This document shows positions 34,076 through 47,376 of a stretch of 64,000 nt of DNA, one piece after another. Both the position numbers and the translations under genes were made by a program. Every line of letters begins with the position of its first letter. The first letter of the stretch is position 1. A model generated the notes under the pieces. The model was not told where the DNA came from, ran no database searches, and saw only the letters and a program-made list of their open reading frames with translations. This stretch comes from Pogostemon cablin (Eukaryota > Streptophyta > Magnoliopsida > Lamiales > Lamiaceae), in contig CM042958.1 in the NCBI GenBank assembly GCA_023678885.1, forward strand, positions 12,766,852 to 12,830,851, given 5' to 3'.

Positions 34076-36091
34076 AAAATATACACTGATCATTAGTTTG
34101 CTAGATAAATCAATACCTGATAGTGAATGGTCGACCACATCGTTTTCCTTTGATGATTTTCCAATTTTCCAAAGCACATACAATGGCAAAAAATTTCGTG
34201 ATAGCTTATGCATCATGGATTTTCTTTCAAATTTCCTTGCAGAACTATTCATGATGCTGTTGCTTTTCTCTCTCAGAATAGATGTTAAATTTTTCTTTTG
34301 CACATTAGAGGAAGCTTCTGTATGCCTTCTGCTCGCTGATATATTGGTTCTGTCATCGGCAACACGTATTTCATCTTTAGGCAACAAAGATTTTGATTTC
34401 TCACGTTGAAAGTTATTAGCATGTGGCGCAACTTCAGTGACAGTTGGTCTTTCATTTGGTAAAGAAGAAATCATGTCCTTGAGAATTTCAGTAATCCTAG
34501 CTCTCTTCATGTACAAAAGATTCTGCGTGATCCTGCTGTTCAAGTGCAAACTGTAGATTCATTACAACATGTGCCATTGCAGGCCCTTTTTTTGGTTCAT
34601 CAAGCAAGCATTTATCTTCAACCTTGACAAATGTCTTCAGGCTATCTGGTTTTAATCGCTTAATGGCTAGAATGTCTAGCCCATTATCTACAAGCCCTTT
34701 GTAGACTTTGCCAAATCCACCCCTCCCAATACAAAATCTATCATGGAAGTCATCAGTGGCTGATTGGATCTCAGCTAGGGAAAAGCGACGGCAGAGTCGC
34801 TTTGCCTGGGTTGACTGCTTGTTTTCATCCTCAGTAAAATTGGCACCCCAAGTTTGCTGCAGCATATACACAATGATGTTTACCAGACAAATTGCAGAAA
34901 AAACAACAGTTGCAAGTAATTTCTACGACTAAGAATAGAGAGCAGAATTTGGATAGGCTGAAGGGGTGATTTGCGGTTTGGTGGCATTGGATTTGGACTG
35001 GCAAGATTGTAGTCATGGTTGCTCAACTTGAATACTTCAATCCCTTCAAGTGGACCATGTGTATCCAAGAATACATGATTAGATTGCAAAGAGACAGAGA
35101 TGTCAAGTTTACCCTGCCCTTCCACAATCACCATATAGTTCTTGTACAAGAGGATGCTTTGATTCCCTCCCTCCTGGAGTACATCACTACTAGTCGAGAC
35201 AGTTATTTGATTAATTACAAGTGCGAAATCCTTACGCCCAGCCTCCACCATTCTGAGTCCTAGCTCACAGAAGTGAATCCTGACCAAGTACCAGAATCCC
35301 GCATCAACAGGTACTCTCCAACTCATAGTATTTACCCTATTTGCCTTCAATTTTGCGATTGTTGCCCACATCCCAAACATGCCAGTGATATCATCTCCAG
35401 ATTTCACACAACCCCAGTTTATGTTGTGTCGATGAACCATTTCAAGGGCTGTACTATTATCTATGTAAATCACAGATTTACTCCCAACCACTTGGACTCC
35501 AGTATCTCCACCATGACAGTATTTAAGGTTTGAAGGTACAGAGATAATCTCGATACCATTAATGAAAGCATAATTATAATTCGACGGAGAAATTGAAGGA
35601 GTAAAAACTATGTCCAAGGGTTGATTCTTTTGTATGATTACACAGAACTCCTTTACAAAAGTATAATGCAAGAGCATCAGCAATTATTGAAGCACTAAAG
35701 TTAGTAAGTAGGGTAAAAGGACCCGCTTCAACGGTGAAAAAGTCGTTGAACCTCTGAAAACCATAGTAGGAAGCAGGATTAAAATGAAGTATGATAATTT
35801 TCTGACCTGTATCAAGGTGAAAAGTGTATGAAAATTGGGAACGAGAGATTCGCGCGGTGCTGTAAGGAACAGGATCGACAGAGAATTCTGGTTCGGCGGA
35901 TGATTTCGTTGAGGAACCTTGCACAGCAATGGCGGACGATAAATTAGGGTACAAATCTCCGAGCCATTGTTTGCCATGGAGTGAGGTTGAAGCTTCATCG
36001 GAGCCGCAACTGATGGAAATACGGTCGGTGAGGAGGAGTTGAGGATGAGGTGCAGAAATGGCCGTGTGAGGGAGAGAAGGTTTAGCTGCAT

Positions 36092-36676
36092 GGAGTTAAT
36101 TCCCAACCCAAATGATTGGTTTTGAAATTGAAAACCAAGGGTGCTGGAATTTTTGAGTCAGTCAACACACAATAATCAACTAGTAATTTCGCGGCAACTG
36201 ATTATTATCGTGGAAATGACTTCTCAGCTCTGAAGAATAACAAGGGCGGTAGTTCCCAGGGTTTAAAAAGATTCATTTTTGCCCAAGTTTTAGTGGAAAG
36301 TGTAAAAATGCCCATGTGATATGAAACCGTCATCCGCTCCACCGTAAACATAGAAAATGGAATAGGCAATCTTTACTCCTTGTAAAGGTGCAATTATGCG
36401 TATTTAAAAATTTTTAACTTTTTATTTGAATTGAGGTTTACATGCCGGTGTAATCGTCTAAAAATTTCGTGCGTATAGAAATATTTTTATCTTTTAATTG
36501 ACCTGTAGTCACCACTTCGACTGCAACATCTTCTCGTAGGAATGGCAACGGGGCAGGGAAGACAGCTTCTTTTATGACACAAATGTACAAACTGTGATAG
36601 AATAAGTTGTGAAGGGAGGAATGACTATGAAAACACAAAACACATGTTAAGAAGTGTGAAGGGAAATAACGACTCA
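36092..36676. other. Intergenic between pseudogene 5' end and GAUT 3' end
   Basis: No gene seen. It holds the upstream region of the pseudogene and the 3' flank of the galacturonosyltransferase gene. Confidence 0.55.
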
Positions 36677-39600
36677 TTATTCATTAAGGTAACAAAGTTG
36701 TATATAGTAATTATCATGCATCACATATTTAGACCAGTAGGATCTGTACTTTGCAATGGCAAGATCCAACCATGGTTTATAATTTCCATTATAATGGACA
36801 ACTGCAGCATTCTCTATTTCTGTTTGGTTCAGAGCAGGATCATACCCCAATCCCAACACGTGCCAGCTTCGACGCAGTGGGTACGTCAAGTTGTAGAAAG
36901 TAATCAGGCCCGGAGGCAACGTCCCAAGTTTCCACAGAGTCCTGTTCTCATTCTGTAACAAAAAATTAGCATGAGTGAGCTAGAAATATATGCATGAGAC
37001 GGATGATACGCGATTTTAGTCTCACTGCAGATATCTTGCAACTGAATGCTATAAATGAATGTGTCACATTAAAATCAGATGTTAATATCAGCTACAAGCT
37101 AACAAAACTTATAGTCAAGAATGAAAACTATCTACAGTATAAAAACTACTTCATATGCAGACCTTGCTTCTGGCTATTCCATGCAAACCACTATTTTGTC
37201 TTTCTAAAAGCAGGTTTTAACATAGAATAATTAACCACTTCCAAGAAAATAATTAAACCCTGTTTTTTTTCCTTCCTGAAAGCACCAAAGATAGAGAGAA
37301 AGGTTAGAGGTAGATGGTTGCATACCATGTTTTGCCAGTAATGATAAATTCCAGTAATGTCACGTTTCCTCCATTCTATCAAATCAAAGATATTCATTCC
37401 ATATGCCCAGCCACAAGCATTTGGATCAAAATTCTGAGATATCTTTGGATTTGAAAAGTTTAGATACTTGTCAAACCTATGGAAGCTCTCTTTGCAGGTT
37501 TCAACTGCACCGTTCACCATCCCTCGAAGATTAACTGACCACAAAGGCGTCAGATCCTTCTGTATGACAATGTCATCATCCAGAAACAATATCTTATCCA
37601 GCTTTGGATAAACTTCAGGAAGGTAAAATCTGAGATGATTAAGCATTGACAAATACTTTGGATTCCTGTATTTAAGATTGTCAGAGCCTGCAGTCAGCGA
37701 TGATGATTGATGTGCCTTGAAATAGTATTCTATCATCCGGGCAGATTCAAGCTGACGAAGGACAGGACAGTAAGAAGAATTGAGCCAAGTGAAGTCATCC
37801 ACATTCTGGACTTGAATTGTTGCACTTGCAGGAGCATTGACTAGAAACCACATCTTCATAGCTGCAAAATTCAGCTTATCGGTGACTATATGGAATACAT
37901 GCCTTTCAGGTTCTTTTGCATGGAGCATTGTTGAATTCACGACAACAGATGTTGCGAGTACATTATCAGAAAAGATAGCATAATGATAGAAGGATGGATC
38001 TTCATATTTCTCCTTGTTAGGAAAATCTTTTTCCTCATAATTATTCAGGTGATAGTCAGCAGTGAGAACCAAAGGAATGCAATGCAATGGTCTGGGCACA
38101 GTTTTCGCAGCTAACTGTATTAAAAATGTGCTCTTCTTCTTCAACGAATTTACATATGTCTCACTGGATTGAAGCATGGCCCTCAACTTTCTTGCTATTA
38201 AAATACAATCATATAACTGGTCCTTCGCTGTAGCTAGAATGTGACCCATGGCTTTTGCTTGATCAAGGGCACTGATGCAGTAAGAGGGAAAAAAAAAAGA
38301 ATTAAAGAATTGTGTATGAGAGCTGATAACCAGAATATGCATAATTTTATCAGGTATTTGATGCTGACCGTGGATCGAGTTCAGCATCAGTTGTTGCTTC
38401 TCCTACAGCAAGCAGACTTTCTCTAGAATGCTTCATCAGAGAATTATAAAGCACAGTTTCATTCTTAGCCCTAGCAATTGTTGCATAAGCTTTGGCCATT
38501 ATCATCTGATCTCGCATGAGTTTCACAGTTGAGTCAGAGTTGGGATTGTCATATTCTTTCCTCCAGATACTATATTTACCCCTGATAGTGGTGTCAAGCT
38601 CCCTAGCTTGCTTGATGGCTGCTTCTTGCATTTGGTTCTCAATCTCTTTGTCTTGTTTGATAAGATCTGCGGTTCTCCTATCCCTCCTTTCCTTACGTAG
38701 TATCTGATGTGCAAAAAATAGTTATCACATAATGTAAATCAGATCAAGAAATATACCATACGTGTAAGCAGATCACACATTTCACCTGTCTCTTAAGTTT
38801 CACAGGATGTGTGGGATATGCTTGTGTTGGTGGGATTTCACCTTCATATTGATGATTGCCACCAAAAACCTCACCAGCGTTCTTAAAGCTCGACTTACTT
38901 TGAAATGTGTCCTTTACTATCTGAGACAAGATATTGATAAATAGTACAAATAACCCAGGATCATGACCAAATTCGATTTCAGAGCATTGATGGAGAACTA
39001 AAATATGATTATAGACTTTTGGAAAATCACCTGTGAACTCCTTGTTTGGTCGCGGTTCTTATCACCAGGACTTCTCCATACCCATGAAGAAGACAAGTAT
39101 CTAGACCTAACACTCCTAACTTGAACAGTGCCAGATGGGTCACTATATGTTACTATTATGTCAAAATCCTGCATAGAAAATGAAGCATTACCTTTCCACA
39201 CTATTATTCACATGGCTTTTGTAACTTCCATGGATTGAAAAATAAAAAACTACCTTTCCATCAGGATGAATGGAAGAACTGATGTTGCTCAGATCCTGCC
39301 AATTCATGTTCAGTAAAGCCAAATGAGGCATCAGTTTGTTGCATCATTTAGTCTAATCAAAGTGCAGACACAGTATTCAGTAAATTTAAGTAAAACAATT
39401 AGCATAGACAGAAAAATATATACTCCATTTAGGCATAAGCCTTATGGATCAAATTTCTTCTACACCCTATAAAATCCATCTATGTTGTGCGTAGTTTTAT
39501 TATCCTCCATATAAATATGTCATGCTATATTTATACAGTTCAGACCTAATGGGATATAGAATTAGTTCCAGTGACAGCCAAGAAACTTAAGTGAAAAAGA

Positions 39601-40557
39601 ATATAAATAAAGAAGGATGCATGCTACTCAGAATAGTTTGAATAAAAAGGAAGCACATTACAACCCTTAAACTGGGAAAGAGATTAGTACCTTTCTTTCA
39701 ATACAGTGAGGACATTCATACACCGGGGCATGCATTCTGAGTTCTCTTTGTCTGAAAGGGAGAAAGAAATAAGCATGACAGGTTGTCTCATGAATCTTGT
39801 AACCATAAAGATAGCCAAGGGCGAACATACTAACTACATAAAATCTTACAGGGAAGATGTATGTGAGGTCTCTGCACGGACTTGGGAAACAAAGACTGTA
39901 TCCTGCATCAATATGATATATGATAATATGTTACAAATTAGTTGAATAGCATAAATGGAGTTCTTCAGCGCACTCTAACTGATGTTGTAATTTACGCAAA
40001 AGCATCACCACAAATTCGATTTGTTAGCTAAGACATTCCATCTAAAACCCATACAGAGGGCAACAGAGTTCAGGCCCCACAATTAATTAAGTCAAATCCC
40101 CAATACTCTTTATGACTACTGGAAATAGATACCTAGAATCAGCTAAATTAACATGGGAACGGATAGCACTGCGAAGAGTTAACAAAATTTAACTTGTATA
40201 TGAAACATAATGCAGCAAATTAGTTCAAGGAATAACAAATTAAAATTTATCCAAAGGTTCCCCCAGAAATCGTATCAAAATCTCTCCGAATTGTAAAACC
40301 CTGGCATATTTACACTTGCAACTGACAAAAAGTGCGAGCATCCGATCTAAAAGAACTCAAGAAACATTAAATCGACACAATGCAGCAATTAGCAATGCAT
40401 TACATAATGCAGTGGCATCAGCCACATGCGAAATCCAATAGTAAATTAAATCGGACAAAGTAAAACACAGAAAAAAGAAGAAGATTGGAATTACCGGGAA
40501 AAAGAAGATTGCCACAAGTGATGCATACATCAAAATCGCTTCCAAACCGCCTCTCAT
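36677..40557 (-). CDS. GAUT3: Galacturonosyltransferase (GAUT3-like), GT8 family
   Basis: Nine exons give 682 aa in one frame: 40557-40495, 39902-39850, 39751-39691, 39295-39254, 39168-39031, 38920-38786, 38703-38369, 38271-37326, 36952-36677. The N-terminus has a membrane anchor (LMYASLVAIFFF), typical of a type II Golgi protein. A stem region of about 280 residues is followed by the GT8 domain: YHYAIFSDNVLATSVVVNST, HVFHIVTDKLNFAAMKMWF, the metal-binding ILFLDDDIVIQKDL, ETCKESFHRFDKYLNF, GWAYGMNIFDL, LWKLGTLPPGLITF and AAVVHYNGNYKPW. The phrase DNLKYRNPKYLSMLNHLRFY and overall wording fit GAUT3 best. Family role: transfer of galacturonic acid to pectin homogalacturonan in the Golgi. The 5' part is cut into several small exons (42-63 nt); these and the start are less certain than the GT8 exons. 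It sits in the middle of the kinase cluster. Confidence 0.92.
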
Positions 40558-41734
40558 CTTACACTAAATTTACAAGAGAAAAAGCAGCCGTCGAGTCGTA
40601 ACGACGTTGGAGCAACAGCAATAAGCGGATCGGAATCAGATGCTGTTTAATTTCTTCTTCAAATACTGTAATTTACATTTTTCCGGTTTCCAAGTGCAAA
40701 GTGAGAAGTGGGAAGTGATGATGATCGAGAAAATGCACATTTATATATCCAGATGTGTTATTTTGCCTGCGACCAAAATAACCCCTATCGAATTGTTTGA
40801 GGACTTTCTAATTTTGGACTTTCATTAATTTTTTTTCTTCTTTTTTTATATTAATTATTAATTGAATAGTGACAAAAGAGTTTGTAATATAAATTTTGAG
40901 TCCAATTGTCCGTGCTCCGGTACACCTCTTAGATTACTTTTTAATTTAATATATTAATCATTAAATAAGATGATATAATTAATTTTATTTTTACAAAAAT
41001 TACCCACTACCCCTATTTTAACCCATTAATATGAGTGCATCCCTTAATGACCCATAAATTTTTGAGAAAAATATATTTGAAAATAAAAGTTAGTGTTATG
41101 AGTGTACATAATGTTAGGGTGTAGAAATTCGGATTAAACCGAAAAATCGATCAAAAAAAAATAAAAGGAATATTAATTTGGGGTTATTTGGATACACCGT
41201 ACATTTAGGGTTTATAGGTTAATCTAATAAATGATATTGATTAGTTGCAGTTGCACCCTAGTTTAGCTTCTAATTTGATTAGGTATTTTAAATTTAATTC
41301 TGTTTTCAATTTTGGAGATGAAAATTTTACAATTACAATTAAATTTTTTATTTTGATTGAACCGTTTCACATCCCGTCTCACAAAGGAGTGCCTCATTTT
41401 GGTTTGGTTACTAAATACCCGAACTTCAGTTCTGTTTATATCAATTTTGTAAAAATAAACTTGATTTTTTATTTTTCTAAATTCGATTTTAAAAATTCAG
41501 TCAATTCGATTCATCGAACAACACCAATGCACACCCTACTTAATTAAGTGTAAGATGCACCAAAATAATGTGAACTATTAGATCAAGTACTTCATTAATT
41601 AACACACACCTTGAATTAAACGAGATACTTAAAAAGATTAAAAAATACTAAACCTTAAAAAATAATTTAAAATTCTACATACATCGGTGTACTAGATGGA
41701 ATAACCCAAACCCAAAAAATGGCCACAGATTGAA

Positions 41735-41776
<42 letters not shown>

Positions 41777-42075
41777 AAAAACGGCCACAAATAGCATGCA
41801 TGAAGAAATACAACAAAGAATGCCACAAATGGCCACAAACACTTGACAATGCCAATAGCTGGCGATTATTAACAGTATTGCTACATCCACATTTATGTGA
41901 CACCATAATGTTATAATTTCTGTAACCTGTAACTAGGTGATCTTCTCAACAATCTCCACTTTTAACAAACTCTATCAACCACAAAAATTGGTACACTTAA
42001 TCTCAACTATATGATCGACTCTATTTACATCACAAAACAAGCTTTACTACTGAACATGTGATTCGCACATGAGCG
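40558..42075. other. Intergenic: GAUT 5' flank and PIX13-like 3' flank
   Basis: No gene. It contains a possible hAT-like element (41115-41540) and an (AAT)n tract at 41737-41769. Confidence 0.5.
41115..41540. mobile_element. Possible hAT-like MITE
   Basis: Ends TAGGGTGTAGAAATTCGG and, inverted, TAGGGTGTGCATTGG. The flanking 8-mers do not match, so the call is weak. Confidence 0.4.
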
Positions 42076-44176
42076 TTATGTGCGCTGGGGCAGCGGATAG
42101 GATCGATTACCTTCTTGCCTCGGGTGAAGCGGCGAACGATACTGAAGTGGCTGTTGGCCACGTCGGTTGTTCGCTGTCTGATGGCTAGATTGTGCTCTAG
42201 GCTCTCGTGGTCTCTCTTTAGACGAGCCGATTCTTTCCAAAGTCTCGACTATTTCCTGCATTGATGGTCTCTTCTTTGGTTCGCTTTCAAGACAAGTCAG
42301 AGCCAGCTGAGCTACTTGAAAAGCTGATCTGGAAGGAAATTTGCCCTCCAGACGTGTATCAATAACGTGCTTCAACTTCCTCCTCTCTGATAAATGTGGC
42401 TTGATCCAATCAACCAGATTTTGCTGTCCGGGTGGGCGATTTGTGTCGAGCGCGTGCAGACCTGTGAGCATTTCGACTAAAACAACACCGAATCCATACA
42501 CATCACTCTTCACGTACAAGTGCCCTGGTATAAAATTCTAGTTAGTAAATGATCACATTGAAATATGATTCATTTTCTTTTGATCATGAAACTAAGTTGA
42601 GTTGGCCTGTTTACCTGTTGCAACGTACTCGGGGGCAGCATAACCATACGTTCCCATAACCTGTGTTGTCACATGGGATTTACTAGCAGTCGGACCCATC
42701 TTTGCTAGGCCAAAGTCGGATAACTTGGCATGGTACGACTGAGAATATGTATCGAGGTTAGTACAATGGCATGCACACATAAAGGTGAAACATCACACGA
42801 GCAGAAGACTTACTCCGTCGAGCAATATGTTGGAGGCCTTGAAGTCTCGATAAATAACTTTTTTATCTTGTGAATGCATGAATGCCAGGCCATGAGCGGC
42901 TCCAATCAATATCTTGAGCCTGATATCCCAAGGAAGCGGCTGAACATGCGAACCCCCTAAGAAACAAACTCTAGCAATTCAATATCTAGCACTATATTGC
43001 AGAAGAAAATGTCTATGTATGATGTGAATCTAATACTTACTTCCAAAGAGATGGTTCTCTAAGCTGCCTTTTTGCATGAATTCGTAAACGAGAAGCAGCT
43101 CCTTATCTTCCCAACCGTAGCCCAACAGCCTCACCAGATTAGGATGAGATAGTCTTCCAAGAAAGTTCACCTCGGACTGCACACACGAACAACATCATGC
43201 TGTTAGTGTTGTCACTCACCAAATTTGCCTTATTTAGAATCATTCGTAACCGAAAAGGTAATCAAGAAAGACAGCAGACACAAGCATCCACAAAAAAAAT
43301 CTATTCATTCCAGCTTGAATACGATCAATGATGAACTTTTCGAACAAAACCAAATACTCACTTAATATAATCCTTATGCAACATATCAAAACAAGAATCC
43401 TCAATCTATCAACAAGTGTTGCTTAACTAGAACAAGAATGATCATCAAAATAAAAAGTTCGGGTACAATAAAACAGTTAATTACAATGTCATTCCGATGA
43501 AAGATTGTAATCAATGCGATAGTAGAACGAAATTGAAAAGCAGCATACAGATCATGATTAACAAATCAAAAGTAAATCCAAGAACACAGTTAATAATTGC
43601 TAATCCTGCAAATTAAACAAACAGGGCAGGGCAGCAGAGTGATACCTGCCACTCTTGAAAGCCCTGCATGCTTTCATTATTCAACTTCTTAACAGCTATG
43701 ACAGTTCCACTTCCAGGTTTTCCTGGGGTTTTCTCATCGAGCCAACCCTTGTAAACCTTACCAAAACCCCCTTCTCCCAGCACTGTATCAGGTTTGAAGT
43801 TTCTTGTGGCTACTCTCAGCTCTGCTAAGCTGAAAACCCTCAAATTGGGTTGGGGTAGCATCTTCCCCGCCGGACTCCCACTCGGATCATCGCCGCCGCT
43901 CACCGCCGAGAATCTGCTATTTCCGGAAACACCACTGCTGCCGCTCGACGACGTGATTTGGGTCGTCGTCTCCGATACCGCCACTGAAAACACAAACCCA
44001 TGATCACAACTCAATCGATTAATTAACATATCAAATTAACACAACAAAGACCTAGAAACCACGAAACTAAAACTCGTAATTAATTCAGACGAGAATCGAA
44101 TAATCAAACCTGAACTGAATTGGGTTGTGGATGGGGGGCTCTGATCAACAGAAACAGAACTGAAGCAAATCCCCAT
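42076..44176 (-). CDS. PIX13: Receptor-like cytoplasmic kinase VII, PIX13-like (stand-alone copy)
   Basis: Six exons, 418 aa: 44176-44110, 43983-43646, 43176-43041, 42956-42814, 42738-42615, 42524-42076; all GT-AG. The N-terminus MGICFSS carries the Gly2/Cys4 pattern for myristoylation and palmitoylation, so it should sit at the plasma membrane. A Ser/Gly-rich stretch leads to FSLAELRVATRNFKPDTVLG, the G-loop GEGGFGKV, AVKKLN, VIYRDFK, DFGLAKM, the activation segment VTTQVMGTYGYAAPEY and KSDVYGFGVVLVEMLTGL. The tail after the kinase is basic and polar. Family role: substrate and relay of immune or developmental receptor kinases. It is the intact relative of the RLCK part of the fused gene at 24128-29676; exons 3-5 have the same lengths (136, 143, 124 nt). 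Best Arabidopsis match by memory is PIX13 (At2g17220), which with the At2g17140-like PPR gene hints at conserved gene order. Confidence 0.93.
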
Positions 44177-45010
44177 GATTGGCTACCCACCTACTGAATC
44201 CGACAAACCCACCAACCAGAAATCGAAGGACAGAAGAAGCACAGTTTATTTAAAGTAATCAAACAATAAAGACGATCATTAATGACGTTCATTCACCCCC
44301 TTCTGTTCCTCTTCTTTCCCCAAAAGAGCTCTTTTGCTGCAACTTTCTTCTTTGTTGACTGAAGTATAATAATGGAGAGAGGAAGACTAACAAAAGTTGG
44401 ACACAGTATTTTCCACGATTTCTTTTAACACAAGTGGGTGCCGCTTTGAAATTTAAATGGGATTGATTTGAAACTACGGCATGGAGATTAACGTGGGAAA
44501 TAGGAGTGAGACTGAGTCGAATTTTCGTTATCAATGCAGGCAGAGCAAAGTCAAGTCAACACACCAGCGTACAGCGTTCGATCACACCTCACAATCAAGA
44601 ACGATTTCAATTTTCAACCTTGGGAGAGGACTACTATTTTTATATATAAATAAAAGATTAATGGCTAATAATATTGTGCGGTAAGGTGCACTCATTTTCA
44701 GGTTCGTATATAATTATGAATAAAAATATATATACTCTGTTAATAAATTTTTTGTTAATTTTTTTAATAAAAATTTGAGTGTAAAAAACATTGATACAAT
44801 ATTGAATAAAAAATTATACACATATTGATTCTAATTTTTTTAATAAAAAATTGAGTGTGAAAAAAGTATACAGTTATTAAGAAACATGTACACAAAATAC
44901 AATAAAAAGTTATACACATATGGGTGCACCCTTGCACCGGGTGCACCGGATATGAACTCAAGATTAATTCCTACTCTCCTCCATCCCAATCACTCAAAGA
45001 TTAATTCCTA
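44177..45010. other. Upstream region of PIX13-like gene and AT-rich spacer
   Basis: No gene. The 44280-44460 part is the likely 5' UTR/promoter. A region with GGTGCACCGG-type ends lies at 44685-44955 and shares wording with 46287-46460; a weak MITE candidate. A 33-bp direct duplication (AGATTAATTCCTACTCTCC) lies at about 44960-45025. Confidence 0.45.
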
Positions 45011-45396
45011 CTCTCCTCCATCCCAATCAAATAGTTGTTTTTTATTTTTGTTCGTGGATTAAGGAGTATTATTATTTAATGTGTATAGTGGGTAGTTGTA
45101 TTAGTAGTAGTGTGGACCCCATATTTTAATTGTATTAGTAGATATGTGTGGGTCACATGTGTGTAAAAAATTAAAGAGAACTCTTTGAGTGGGACGCCCA
45201 AAATGAAAAAAAAATGACTCTTTGGGTGGGACGAATAGGGATGGCAATGGACGGGCATTTCCAGGTATCCGGTCTACTCGAATCATAATGGGTAAGGTAC
45301 GGATAGTTGTAAACGGATTTGGTACGGTTACGGATAATTGTAAGAAATCCCATTAGAGTATGGTACGGGTAATGCCTCAAAACCCGCGAGTACCCC

Positions 45397-45439
<43 letters not shown>

Positions 45440-45773
45440 GATATTTTATACTATTTAATTTAATTAATAGTTGTAAATTTTATTTAATTATATTTATTAA
45501 ATATTTATTCAAAATAATAGAATTTATATTATATTTGTTTTATAATTAATTAATAATAATATAATTTTTATAATATATTTATTTAGACAATAAATAAATA
45601 TATATATATATATAATAAATTAATATTAAATGTATGAATATATTGTGGATATTGATAAATGGGAATGGGATGGGCACAAGTAGTATAATAATTTTTTTTA
45701 AACAGAACGGGTACGAGTACCCCCAAAATAAACAAATACTCTACCCGTTTGTCATCCCTAAGGACGAAAAGAG
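45011..45773. mobile_element. Stowaway MITE split by a hAT MITE
   Basis: Left end CTCTCCTCCATCCC after TA; right end GGGACGAA|AAGAG before TA, cut by the hAT insertion in its terminal repeat. Interior blocks TTCGTGGATTAAGGAG and GTGTGGGTCACATG match other copies. Confidence 0.75.
45236..45760. mobile_element. hAT-type MITE, copy 2, nested in a Stowaway MITE
   Basis: Ends TAGGGATGGCAATGG and, inverted, TAGGGATGACAAACG. Flanking 8-mers GGGACGAA (45228-45235) and AGGACGAA (45761-45768) differ at one base. Same layout as 8467-9035. Confidence 0.87.
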
Positions 45774-46654
45774 TACATTTTTTAGATAAAAAGTTTTATC
45801 CTTATATTTTTCCACACCTTTCACTTCCATTGTCCGACTTCACCTTTCATTCATCTTTAATGAAGTACATTAATTCTTCTAAATACTCCTTTTCTTTTCT
45901 TTTCTTTCTCATTTATTTATAGTATCAAATTGCTTATATCAATTTTAGTACTTGTTTGTGAATATCACCACCTTCTACCATTTACATATTGATTTTCACA
46001 TGAATTTAAAAACTAACTAACAAAAATGTCAAAACAAACCAAATTAAATAATTAATTTAACAGGTAATCCCAATTGGTCGTTGGTTTTCAAATCCTTAAT
46101 TAATTTTCAAAAATCATTTATAAAACTCAACATAAACCACGCACAAGATCGCCTTGCTCTTATCTTATTTGGTCTCTTATATAAGTTATTCAAGCGTATA
46201 ACATTTTGTTACACGTTAATTGATAAATGTATTATTTTTACAATGTAAAAATTATTAAAATATGAAGAGTATTAAAGTATGGGGTGATTATGCGGTGCAC
46301 CGGATACACCGGTGCACCTGGAGTTAATGAGTTAAAAATAAAGGTTGGTGGTAATTAATTTTTTTTTATTTAATTGTTTTATTTTATTTGATGGTGAAGA
46401 TCAAATTAAAATAAAATCCAACGGTTAGGATCGTCCAGGTGCACCGATGCACTGCGATTGTCTAAAGTTTGACTAAAATTGATAACTTTTTTTAAAAAAT
46501 TAAGAATATAAAATTTTAAACTAAAAAATAACATCTCGTATTAATAATCAAGAATCGATTCTCAGGAACGATAGTGTGGAAAAAACCTATCGAAATGAAG
46601 GGCTCTACAGCAGGGGCGGATCCAGGAAATAAGATTTGGGGGTACGACATATAA

Positions 46655-46822
46655 TGACAAAAATTTGTGTGTCCTCGAGGACACACCGTGCCCCCATGGG
46701 AACACAACTTTCCCCCTTCATATTTTATTTAACCATATGTATTGCTGGGAGTTTAAAATGCAAAAGGGACACGTAAATTGTAGAGGGACACAATGTCTCC
46801 AGAGCACAAGAGTCTCACTCAC
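46655..46822. repeat. Short dispersed MITE-like element, copy 3 of 3
   Basis: Contains GTGTCCTCGAGGACACACCG, CCATGGGAACACAACTTTCC, ATGTATTGCTGGGAGTTTAA and AGGGACACAATGTCTCC in the order seen at 2697 and, inverted, at 30727. Confidence 0.5.
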
Positions 46823-47323
46823 ATATAATTATAAATTTTATTTTTAATATTGAAAATCCTATAATAAATAAATATAATTGAAAAAATTATAATTACTATT
46901 GACACTGTCTAATTTAAAAAAAAAACAATTAAAAATATTATTATCATAAATTTATAACACATATTTAGAACAATAATAATGAATTGAATATAAATTTATG
47001 TTGCAATTAATTAATAATTTAAGTACTAGATAAAATGAAAGATAAAGAAAACACAAGGTTTAAAATGAAAAAAAAAAAGAAAAAAAAAAGAAAGAAGGTG
47101 GAGTATATAACATTAAAAGTACATATGTTTGATAAATAATTAATATGGAATAAATAAAAAAAATATAAATAAATAAAAAATATAAATATTAAGAAGAAAA
47201 ATGGATAATGAGATTGACAAAGTGTAATGGTGAGACAGTTTCCAAAAGTGGGCATATATTGATACAATAGGTTAAGCTAGGAGAGCTCTAACCACTAAGC
47301 TATTGGAGTACAATTATAACTAT

Positions 47324-47376
<53 letters not shown>

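Noticed and set aside
47280..47312. tRNA-like phrase TAGCTTAGTGGTTAGAGC on the minus strand
   Set aside because: Looks like a Pol III A box, but no B box, cloverleaf or target duplication was found; not called as tRNA or SINE.
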